Shown: positions 1 to 5,976 of the stretch, piece by piece
Layout of the letters: each line of letters begins with the position of its first letter
Position numbering within the stretch: the stretch's first letter is position 1
The notes under the pieces: generated by a model
What the model was told of the DNA's origin: nothing
Database searches by the model: none
The model's input: the letters and a program-made list of their open reading frames with translations, nothing else
Assembly (NCBI GenBank): GCA_964617665.1
Contig: CAZUAH010000444.1
Location: forward strand, 1 to 11,525
Direction: 5' to 3'
Length of the DNA stretch: 11,525 nt
From: JADHUC01 sp964617665
Lineage (GTDB): Bacteria > Planctomycetota > Planctomycetia > Pirellulales > Pirellulaceae
Translations under genes and position numbers: made by a program

Positions 1-41
1 TTACAACCACCCAGGATGGATCGCGCGGCGCCGCCCATCCG

Positions 42-59
42 CACAACGTTGGCGGTCAA
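42..59. repeat. Left arm of inverted repeat flanking the 145-aa gene
   Basis: An 18-base sequence here is repeated in inverted orientation at 532-549, just after the stop codon of the 145-aa gene. The inner 12 bases (gttggcggtcaa at 48-59; ttgaccgccaac at 532-543) match perfectly, and the full 18 match at 16 positions. The arms bracket the whole gene with no other gene inside. This could be a remnant of a small mobile cassette or a scattered intergenic repeat. Nothing recognisable as a recombinase site is seen, and chance is not excluded. Confidence 0.35.
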
Positions 60-91
60 CACCCTGTCCAAGGTGATTCCAGCGAATTGTC

Positions 92-529
92 ATGCGACAC
101 GTCTTCGCCATCCTCGGTATCGGCATCTCTTGCTTCCTAGTCTTTGTGTGGCTGATGCCAGACATTGAGGCAAGCCGTAGTGAAGCGCGAATCATGCAGG
201 CTTACAACGACGTTCGCCAAATCAGTGCTGCACACCGCGAGACTCCATCCCCCGATCTGTTCACTGCGCATGAGATTCCCGACACCGACCCGTGGGGACA
301 ACCCTATCGGCTTGTCGCAATCAACGAAAAGCAAGTAAGGGCCTTGTCGTGTGGGCCAAATATGCATACTGCGGAGGTTGGTGTTGACCACGACGATATC
401 TACTCTGATATGCCAGCGTCTCCAATGGCGCCGATTCTCTCTGCAAAGAAAAGGCAGCTCATGATTGCAGTTGGTATCTCCGCTGGATTGTGGCTCTTAC
501 TCAGTATTGTTTACCTCCGGTCACGCTGA
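92..529 (+). CDS. Small GspG/pseudopilin-like membrane protein
   Basis: Hypothetical 145-aa protein with two predicted membrane segments, at residues about 3-22 and 122-142. The middle part carries a DPWGQPYRLV stretch (66-75), SCGPN (86-90) and an acidic DDIY (101-104). This is the pattern of the C-terminal part of type II secretion major pseudopilins (GspG), where DPWGxPY is followed by a glycine/aspartate-rich calcium-binding loop. It lacks the prepilin peptidase site (G-F-T-L-x-E) of true pseudopilins and has an extra C-terminal anchor, so it is probably a membrane protein carrying a GspG-like fold, not a pilus subunit. The start is fixed by an in-frame TGA at 74-76; no good Shine-Dalgarno sequence precedes it. 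It stands alone before a hairpin and a separate promoter, bracketed by an inverted repeat. The fold call is by motif only. Confidence 0.75.
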   Translation: MRHVFAILGIGISCFLVFVWLMPDIEASRSEARIMQAYNDVRQISAAHRETPSPDLFTAHEIPDTDPWGQPYRLVAINEKQVRALSCGPNMHTAEVGVDHDDIYSDMPASPMAPILSAKKRQLMIAVGISAGLWLLLSIVYLRSR

Positions 530-560
530 AATTGACCGCCAACAATGTGTGGCCGCTGAG

Positions 561-580
561 TTGCGGCATCCATGCCGCAA
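561..580 (+). terminator. Hairpin after the 145-aa gene, possible terminator
   Basis: ttgcggcat (561-569) and atgccgcaa (572-580) form a perfect 9-bp inverted repeat, 31 bases after the stop codon. In RNA it would close as a 7-bp GC-rich stem with a 6-base loop. No clean T-run follows, only a pyrimidine-rich tract (acgccttccttcttcc), so it may be a weak terminator or only a stabilising 3' hairpin. Confidence 0.35.
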
Positions 581-616
581 ACGCCTTCCTTCTTCCTTCA
601 ACGCGGGCTCTGGTTA

Positions 617-639
617 TATAATCTCCTCGTTGGCCAACG
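617..639 (+). promoter_or_regulatory. Probable promoter (-10 box) with palindromic operator candidate
   Basis: A perfect TATAAT lies at 617-622, about 70 bases before the lipoprotein start. No strong -35 box is seen at the expected distance; the region there is a cctt-rich tract. A 12-bp perfect palindrome, cgttggccaacg (628-639), sits where transcription would begin, a common place for a repressor to bind. The role of both is inferred from sequence alone. Confidence 0.4.
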
Positions 640-690
640 TCCTTCGCTTCGGTCAGGGGCGGCGTCGGCCACACAACCCATTGAGCAAAC

Positions 691-2253
691 ATGCGACCTT
701 TCTCCATTGCTCTTTCTGGTTGTCTCGCGTTAATCACTTTCGCCTCCGGCTGCGGTGATGCGTCACCGGATGCAGTGGATGATCCACGGATTGCGGACGC
801 GGACGTTTCGCCAAAGCACCATCCGCCGGGAGATACGGTGCCACCCCAAGTTCTACGAGACATCGAAGATGTGGCTCGCCGACAATCTCGCGCGTTGGTG
901 GAAGCGACCACGACGGTGCATCGCGCGTTTCATTACCGTCACGGTGGCCCACGTGCTTCCAGCAAAGACCTGAAGTTTGTCGCGGTTGATGTCGAATTCA
1001 AGGGGCACAATCGCGATCTGGATCTGGACGACGTCGATATTGTGGATGGTGAGACGGGCGAGAACTACGGAAGCGATCCCGAGATTCGGCTTCTTCGTCC
1101 CGATGGATCGTTCGAGCAGAACAACGCGAAGTGGGAGACCGAGGGTGATTCTCTGCGCGTGTTGCTCATCTATGCCGTACCCGAGCGTACGGAATCGATC
1201 AAACTTGAGTATTGGGGAGGCTCGCTGACGCCCAAGCCAACGCGGATCGGCGAGGGGCAGGTGCGGTACAGTGAAGGGCAAATGATCGACGGCATCGAGT
1301 TCTGGAGTTACCCGGTCCTCACACACTACGATGGTGCCTGGCAGCGGGGCCGATGGCTGATCGTGTCTCTGAGTGCCGGCCGAGGAGCGGCGGTGGTCGA
1401 TCTGCATGCTTGGCCGCCCAAGATACACCACTGGGACTGCAATCTGCTGAGGGCCATCGAACCGGCACCTAATGGCGGGTGGATCGTGATCACTCGCATT
1501 GGCCACACGCGGGACGACATACGTTTTCCGGTGTGGCTCCACCCGAAAGACAAACCAGGTGACTCATCCCTCCGTGGCCAAGCGGTTTCTCCCGGCGAGC
1601 ATCTAGAAGGTATCGCTGTGGTCGGTCAGCAGTGCTTTGTCTACGACGACCGTGTCTTGTATCGATTCGCCAATGGCAAAATCGATCGGGTCGAAGAGGT
1701 GGACGAAGCCAAAGGAATCAATGGGAACTTCGGTATCAAATACACGCATGGTCAAATATCGCTTGGCGATGGGAGCCGTTTTATGTTGTGGGATGGCGAT
1801 GCTTACGCGCTCGTCGACGGCCGATTGAAGACAGTGTGGCGGCTGGGAATAAACGAACCGTACGAATTTGTGACTGTGCCTTGGGGACGCGACGGATTCT
1901 ATTTCATCGAGGATCGCGTGGTCTATCGCGTGAAACCGGGAACGCCGCGTGAACGGGTGATGTCCGCAGCGGAAAACGTCATGGGAATCCGCGAGGGACC
2001 GGACGGCAGCATATTGTTCAACCTTGGCGACAACGACCCTGGTTACATCAGTGTCATTTGGTTCCCAGACGAAGACACATACATTCCTGTGCGCATCGGC
2101 GAGATAAGCGAGAAGCTGACGACGACCGAGGTCGACACGGTGCACTGGAGTCAGGCAACACGCCGGTTCTACTTTGTGGCTCGTCGTGGCATCTTCACCG
2201 TTTCCGGCGAGCAAATCCTTCGCCGCAGTCGCGAGACGCTTGCGACCGAATAG
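691..2253 (+). CDS. Large lipoprotein of unknown function, likely beta-propeller
   Basis: Hypothetical 520-aa protein. The N-terminus is a short signal peptide ending in an ASGC lipobox with Cys21 as the likely lipidation site, so the protein should be anchored to a membrane and face away from the cytoplasm. After a low-complexity linker, residues about 70-190 look like a beta-sandwich (KFVAVDVEFKG, an LDLDDVDIVDG stretch, KLEYWGG). Residues about 200-515 consist of repeated short beta-strand units with aromatic and Asp/Gly turns (for example VLYRFANGKIDRV, ALVDGRLKTVWRL, VVYRVKPGTP), as in beta-propeller proteins. No catalytic motif or known family is recognised. The ATG has no clear Shine-Dalgarno sequence. 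It is convergent with the operon on the other strand and probably unrelated to it. Confidence 0.85.
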   Translation: MRPFSIALSGCLALITFASGCGDASPDAVDDPRIADADVSPKHHPPGDTVPPQVLRDIEDVARRQSRALVEATTTVHRAFHYRHGGPRASSKDLKFVAVDVEFKGHNRDLDLDDVDIVDGETGENYGSDPEIRLLRPDGSFEQNNAKWETEGDSLRVLLIYAVPERTESIKLEYWGGSLTPKPTRIGEGQVRYSEGQMIDGIEFWSYPVLTHYDGAWQRGRWLIVSLSAGRGAAVVDLHAWPPKIHHWDCNLLRAIEPAPNGGWIVITRIGHTRDDIRFPVWLHPKDKPGDSSLRGQAVSPGEHLEGIAVVGQQCFVYDDRVLYRFANGKIDRVEEVDEAKGINGNFGIKYTHGQISLGDGSRFMLWDGDAYALVDGRLKTVWRLGINEPYEFVTVPWGRDGFYFIEDRVVYRVKPGTPRERVMSAAENVMGIREGPDGSILFNLGDNDPGYISVIWFPDEDTYIPVRIGEISEKLTTTEVDTVHWSQATRRFYFVARRGIFTVSGEQILRRSRETLATE

Positions 2254-2325
2254 CTGGAGATACTCGGACAACGTCGGCAGCCAGCCATAGTCCGACTTGG
2301 GTCGAGAGAAGGGCCGGGAGGGGTA

Positions 2326-2424
2326 TCACTTTCGTTTCGTGGTCGTGATGATTACAGCAACGATTACAACCATCGCGATGAGCGCGAATACCGCCAAGCC
2401 AGCCACGATTAGAAGAACTGACAT
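2326..2424 (-). CDS. Membrane microprotein, single helix
   Basis: A short - strand frame of 32 residues (34 from the upstream ATG at 2430). It is almost wholly one hydrophobic helix (core LLIVAGLAVFALIAMVVIVA) and ends in a basic tail, TTTKRK. The composition and the positive-inside tail make a single-pass membrane peptide plausible. Two in-frame ATGs lie six bases apart. The AAGG at 2433-2436 is eight bases from the second one, which decides the chosen start. It lies between the convergent lipoprotein gene and the terminators of the large operon, so it would be its own transcript. It is too short for a homology judgement by eye; a chance hydrophobic frame remains possible. Confidence 0.45.
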   Translation of the reverse strand: MSVLLIVAGLAVFALIAMVVIVAVIITTTKRK

Positions 2425-2603
2425 GTCCATGTCCTTGGTTTCCAGACGAAGGAGACGCCCGCATCAGCGAAGGGGCTCGCCGGATTGGGCGGAGAGCATT
2501 ATGTTTGGCTGAAGGATAGCACGGCACGGAATTGGACGCAACGGATAGCCCGGCGGCCGAGCAAAGCACGAGGAATCAGATGAACGTGACAACGGAAGCG
2601 CAC

Positions 2604-2654
2604 AAAAAAGCTCGGTTGCGTTTGTACCCCCGCAGGTGCATCAACAACCGAGCT
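2604..2654 (-). terminator. Rho-independent terminator, distal of two
   Basis: A perfect 10-bp inverted repeat (agctcggttg at 2609-2618, caaccgagct at 2645-2654) with a 26-base loop. Read on the - strand the stem is followed directly by a run of six T (2604-2609 complement). It lies about 55 bases beyond the first terminator and would catch readthrough from the operon. The long loop makes it weaker than the first. Confidence 0.6.
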
Positions 2655-2701
2655 GAATCAGGGAAACTCTATCGTAATTGGCGGCCAGCCCCTATGCCAA
2701 C

Positions 2702-2744
2702 AAAAAACGCCCGGCTGCCGAGGCCTGAAACGGGGCAGCCGGGC
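2702..2744 (-). terminator. Rho-independent terminator at the end of the operon
   Basis: A perfect 11-bp GC-rich stem (gcccggctgcc at 2709-2719, ggcagccgggc at 2734-2744) with a 14-base loop. On the - strand it is followed by G and then six T. This is a textbook intrinsic terminator for the - strand. There is no T-run on the other side, so it works in one direction only. It marks the original 3' end of the operon even though its last gene is broken. Confidence 0.8.
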
Positions 2745-2918
2745 TAGGACGGTCATGTCCGGAAAAACCGCCGTGAAGCCTGGTCGCAGAGGCGTCGTCC
2801 CCTGCATTTGCGTTACTCGTCGGTATTCGGTCCCTGACGCCGAACATGCGGTTGCCTGAAACACGGGAGGTCCGCGCGGTTCACGGGCCAAGGGTCGTCC
2901 AGGCACTGCTGCGCGTTC
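2745..2918 (-). other. Unassigned segment between broken hydrolase and terminator
   Basis: About 175 bases between the last recognisable codon of the nucleoside hydrolase remnant and the operon terminator. The hydrolase's second frame runs on through here, but the translation no longer resembles the family; all three - strand frames were read without finding a recognisable C-terminus. It is probably scrambled or deleted 3' coding sequence. No gene is called on either strand. Confidence 0.5.
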
Positions 2919-3253
2919 TTCTGACTTGTTCCACACGCCGGTTTCGCGGTCGTACCTGAAAGCAAGAACGTACGCTCTGATTCTCGGAGCAATCTCCGGA
3001 TTCAGTTTGACTGCCGACGCCAGATTTGTCGACGCGCCGATGCACAACACGTTCAATTTCTCGCCTGCCGGCATCGTGAGTGCCGATTTGATAATGAGCT
3101 GAGCCGCGGCGAATCCTTCGGCTGTTCCACTCCCCACGGCCGGCCCATCGGCCGTTCCGATCCTTGTGGTGTCGGCAGGCCATCGCGCCCGAGCAACCTT
3201 ACGAGGTCTTCGTTCAGGTTCTGACTGGCCTGGACGGATTTCGGATCACCCAA

Positions 3254-3257
3254 GTAG
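3254..3257. repeat. Target-site duplication, left copy (gtag)
   Basis: The four bases gtag directly outside the left inverted terminus of the 227-bp element. The identical gtag at 3485-3488 lies directly outside the right terminus. Keeping only one copy restores the host reading frame (His-Tyr-Leu-Gly across the junction), which supports a true duplication made on insertion. Confidence 0.8.
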
Positions 3258-3484
3258 TTCGACTGTTTGACTTCGCCCCCTGCTGGCTCGACCGGCAGGT
3301 GGACCAGTTTGAAAGGCTAAGAAAACGTCTCTCTAAGACACCTAGTCGTCCCCTCTTCGCCGCCCACGGCGGCGAAGAGGGGATGACTAGGTAAGCAAGG
3401 TGGTGAGCGGCCGCGTTAGCTGCCCAAACATCGGCTCCTGCCAGACGAGCTGGCAGGGGGCCAATACCAACTCAAACAGTCGAA
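3258..3484. mobile_element. MITE-like non-autonomous element, 227 bp
   Basis: A small element inserted in the nucleoside hydrolase gene. Its ends are perfect 13-bp inverted repeats (ttcgactgtttga at 3258-3270, tcaaacagtcgaa at 3472-3484), flanked by gtag duplications. Just inside, a second inverted block of 25 bases matches at 21 positions, offset by six bases between the arms. Each such block folds into a 7-bp hairpin (3280-3298 and 3438-3456). Weaker inverted similarity continues inward, including gtttg and gctaa. The middle is a long hairpin (3341-3391). No open frame is long enough for a transposase, so it would need enzymes supplied in trans. The family is not recognised; a 4-bp duplication and 13-bp termini fit several DDE transposase families. 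Confidence 0.85.
3341..3391. repeat. Central long hairpin of the mobile element
   Basis: Two 24-base arms (3341-3364 and 3368-3391) are complementary at 23 positions with a three-base loop (cac). The single mismatch would be a G-U pair in RNA on one strand. The arms start with cctagtc and end with gactagg. Such a stem is stable in RNA and can extrude as a cruciform in DNA. No T-run follows on either strand, so it is not a standard terminator. Confidence 0.85.
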
Positions 3485-3874
3485 GTAGTGAAACCACTGA
3501 GCCGAGTTCAGCCCCAGCACCTCAAATCTGTCCTGCCGAAGCGTGCGAACGATGGCATACAGATCGTCGATCTCATTGGCCGTATCGGCATCGAGGATCA
3601 GCATCGGCTTGCCGTCTTGTGCCTGCGCGTTGTGGTCAACCGCGAGTCCCACCAACACGCAGATGCCAACGACGAGCGGAAGCGCTGCATTCTTCAGTTT
3701 CGATACGTGCGTCAAAACACACGGTTGTCGTTCTGCTCGTTTCCTGCGGACATCCTCAAGATGAGCGTGACAAGTTTCTCCAGTCATCGGTTGTGCTCCT
3801 AGGACAGTGCCAATTAATCTGTACGCCTGTCGCGGTGATCGCGTCGCATACAAAGATCTTCGCCCGAGTTGAGG

Positions 3875-5929
3875 TCAGCGCACGGGCAGCCAGACGCTCA
3901 TCTGCGAAATGCCGCGGTTGGCCCAGGCGTAGTAGGGGATCAGTGTGACGCGAATTCGTTTCTCACTGGCCGGCTCCCAACGCCGGTAGAGGCGATCGGT
4001 CCAATCCGGTGATTGCATGATACGGGCTTCTCCGTCTAGGACCGTCGCGCCGGCAAGAAGATCCTTCTCCCGTCGCGGCGTCCATTTGGCGCCGGCGACG
4101 ATGGCTACGTCGTCCACGTCGACGCCGTCCGGCAAGTCGGGCGATTCCAAGCAATACACGATTGGCCCGCGCATCACCGCCACTTGGTTGCGGGCTTCTT
4201 CGATCAATGGGTGAGCTCGCAGGAAGACCACATCCATCGGCAGATCGAGTTCCACGACATCGCCCGGTGACCATTGCCGCCGAATCGCCGCGTAGGTCCC
4301 CGGCGTCAGCTCGACGTTGGAGGGCTTTCCGTTGATTTGAAGATCCGCTTCCGTGACCCAGCCGGGAACGCGCAGCATCAACGCCATAGAATCGCTGGCC
4401 GCTTGCTGGACCTCGATCGTCACTTTGCCGTCCCAGGGGTAGTCGGTTTTCTGTCTCAACTTCACAGCCGATCCGTTGGGAAGTTGGGTCTCCAGTTGGT
4501 TGCAGCCGTACAGATTCACCCAAACGGCGTCGTCCGACACGCTGTAGGCCCAACCTTGCAGCTTGGCCAACGTCCGCGACACGTTGGGCGGGCAGCAGAA
4601 ACAGCGGACAGGCGATTCGGGCGTCGTATCGGACCAGCGCGCGGCTGAATCGTTGCTCAACAAAGGCACATCCGGCCCGCAGCGCCGTAGCGGGTTCGTG
4701 TAGAAGAAATCGGTGCCACTCAATCCGATCGCCGAGGGCATGCTGTTGTACAACACGCGTTCCATCACGTCGGTGTACTTGGCGTCGCCGGTCAGGCCCA
4801 GCATGCGCCAATTCCACATGGCGTTGCCGATGTTGGCACACGTCTCGTTGTACGCCGTGCGGTTGGGCAACTGGTACTCCGCCCCGAACGCCTCGTGCAC
4901 GGAATCACGCGGCCAGCGCCGAAACGTTTGACGCAACAGTTCGCCGTGATGCAATGCCGCCACGCCGCCGGTGATGTACATCTTGTGCGTCGTCACGTCG
5001 TGCCACAGGCGGTTCAGCGCGTCCATCAAGGCCTTTTCGCCCGTCTCGGCATAGACGTCGGCCGCACCGCACCACAGGTAAGTGGCCGTCACGCAATGGC
5101 CTACGGCTTCTTTCTCCTTGCGCAGCGGTACGGCGGCCTGGTTCTGGTTGCTGCCTCCAGGCTGCGATCCCCGCATGTCAACAAAAATGCCGGCCAGCTC
5201 CAGGTATTTCCGGTTCCCCGTCGTGCGATACAGGTCCACCGCACCCATGATGTTCGACGGATTGAATCCGAAGTGGGCCAGTTCCTTAGGACGCGGCGAG
5301 AATACGTCGTACAGGTAGTCGCCGACGCGTGTGGCGATCTTCAGATAGCTGTCTTTGCCCGTGGCACGATGATGCACGCACGCGGCTGTCATCAGATGGC
5401 CCATGTTGTAGAACTCGTGATGGTTCAGGTTCTCCCAACGGTCGACACCCTTGAGTTGGACCCACGACGAGAGGTACCCATCCGCCTGTTGGGCCTTGGC
5501 GACCCACGCGATGGCCTCATCCATCAACCGATCGAGTTCCGCGTCGCCGGAGACTTCGAACAGATGCGCCATGGTCTCGATACACTTATGGCAATCCCCG
5601 TCGCTCCACTTCGTCCCGCCTGGATCGGCCTTTGCAGCCAAACCGCCGGCTATCTTCAGGTCGTTGAACGTCGCCGCGTTGTCGGGCAATTGCATGACGC
5701 GCCAAAGGTTCGGCGTCACCACGCGACGGCACTGCTCGTACCGTCCTCCCCAGAACCCGTCAGTCCACCGAACGTCCCTCAGCGAGACGCTCCGCAGTTT
5801 GACGTGAGGACTCAGGCTGTCTTTCGAGACGCTGCCCTCTTGGCCTACGGCCAATCGGCAAAGGCCGGCTACGACCACCGGCAGCATCGCTGCTATCAGG
5901 GTTCTTTGAATCTTGTCGTTGACTTTCAC
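3875..5929 (-). CDS. GH127-family beta-L-arabinofuranosidase-type enzyme (DUF1680), secreted
   Basis: A 684-aa glycoside hydrolase. The GH127 family releases beta-L-arabinofuranose and related sugars from plant-type glycans using a zinc-bound cysteine nucleophile. The (alpha/alpha)6-barrel spans about residues 45-460. In it, HEAFGAEYQLPN contains Glu346, which aligns with acid/base Glu322 of Bifidobacterium longum HypBA1. NETC (Glu362, Cys364) and the Cys445-Cys446 pair in RCFCCPPN match its zinc ligands and nucleophile. Beta-sandwich domains follow (about 465-684). The length is normal for the family. Residues 1-30 are a Sec-type signal peptide (hydrophobic LIAAMLPVVVAGL), so it acts outside the cytoplasm. 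The start is GTG, chosen because AAGGAG lies eight bases upstream. It is 47 bp after the TIM-barrel gene in the same operon. The family call is firm; the exact substrate is open, since GH127 also holds other specificities. Confidence 0.93.
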   Translation of the reverse strand: MKVNDKIQRTLIAAMLPVVVAGLCRLAVGQEGSVSKDSLSPHVKLRSVSLRDVRWTDGFWGGRYEQCRRVVTPNLWRVMQLPDNAATFNDLKIAGGLAAKADPGGTKWSDGDCHKCIETMAHLFEVSGDAELDRLMDEAIAWVAKAQQADGYLSSWVQLKGVDRWENLNHHEFYNMGHLMTAACVHHRATGKDSYLKIATRVGDYLYDVFSPRPKELAHFGFNPSNIMGAVDLYRTTGNRKYLELAGIFVDMRGSQPGGSNQNQAAVPLRKEKEAVGHCVTATYLWCGAADVYAETGEKALMDALNRLWHDVTTHKMYITGGVAALHHGELLRQTFRRWPRDSVHEAFGAEYQLPNRTAYNETCANIGNAMWNWRMLGLTGDAKYTDVMERVLYNSMPSAIGLSGTDFFYTNPLRRCGPDVPLLSNDSAARWSDTTPESPVRCFCCPPNVSRTLAKLQGWAYSVSDDAVWVNLYGCNQLETQLPNGSAVKLRQKTDYPWDGKVTIEVQQAASDSMALMLRVPGWVTEADLQINGKPSNVELTPGTYAAIRRQWSPGDVVELDLPMDVVFLRAHPLIEEARNQVAVMRGPIVYCLESPDLPDGVDVDDVAIVAGAKWTPRREKDLLAGATVLDGEARIMQSPDWTDRLYRRWEPASEKRIRVTLIPYYAWANRGISQMSVWLPVR

Positions 5930-5976
5930 AGTCGTTTCTCCTTGGTCATCTAGTTGGTGTATCTCTCATCCAGCGG

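Larger units (their letters stand above)
2919..3787 (-). pseudogene. Nucleoside hydrolase-like gene, broken by element insertion
   Basis: Remnant of an inosine/uridine-preferring nucleoside hydrolase-type protein, a family that cleaves N-glycosidic bonds with a bound calcium ion. The ATG at 3787 has a strong AGGAG eight bases upstream; a long basic N-region, a hydrophobic segment and AQAQD suggest a signal peptide. The metal site DADTANEIDD is intact in the first piece. That piece stops at a 227-bp insertion (3258-3484). Joining across it gives the unbroken LNSAQWFHYLGDPKSV and then LNEDLVRLLG and GSERPMGRPWG. A one-base loss near 3104-3110 shifts the frame. The rest (AAQLIIKSA, VLCIGASTNLA, GVWNKSE) is in the next frame until about 2919, after which similarity ends. 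Intact relatives are roughly 300-340 aa; the C-terminal part is missing here. It is the last member of the operon, 87 bp after the GH127 gene. Clearly non-functional as a full enzyme. Confidence 0.85.

Noticed and set aside
1..195. Open frame of 64 codons on the - strand at the left edge
   Set aside because: It overlaps the better-supported + strand gene, its composition is that of a shadow frame (Arg/Met rich, no fold), and it lacks a ribosome binding site.
42..580. Integron attC sites around the 145-aa gene
   Set aside because: The inverted arms and hairpin invite the idea, but no GTTRRRY / RYYYAAC core pair is present, the two arms are inverted and not direct, and no integrase is in view.
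853..1542. A 229-codon - strand frame inside the lipoprotein gene
   Set aside because: It is a mirror frame of a GC-rich gene; the + strand frame has a lipobox and a continuous 520-aa product.
2532..2747. A 71-codon + strand frame with GAGGAA before an internal ATG at 2581
   Set aside because: It runs through both terminator hairpins and its product is basic and low in hydrophobic core, so the hairpins explain the sequence better.
3341..3391. The 24-bp stem hairpin read as a terminator or as an independent insertion
   Set aside because: No T-run follows on either strand, and no duplication flanks the hairpin itself; the outer termini and gtag copies show that the whole 227 bp moved as one unit.
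3400..3948. Open + strand frames across the broken nucleoside hydrolase
   Set aside because: They are antisense to sequence whose - strand translation shows clear family motifs (DADTANEIDD, LNSAQWFHY).
4895..5953. A 352-codon + strand frame opposite the GH127 gene
   Set aside because: The - strand frame carries the full catalytic set of GH127 over 684 codons; the + strand frame is its third-position GC shadow.
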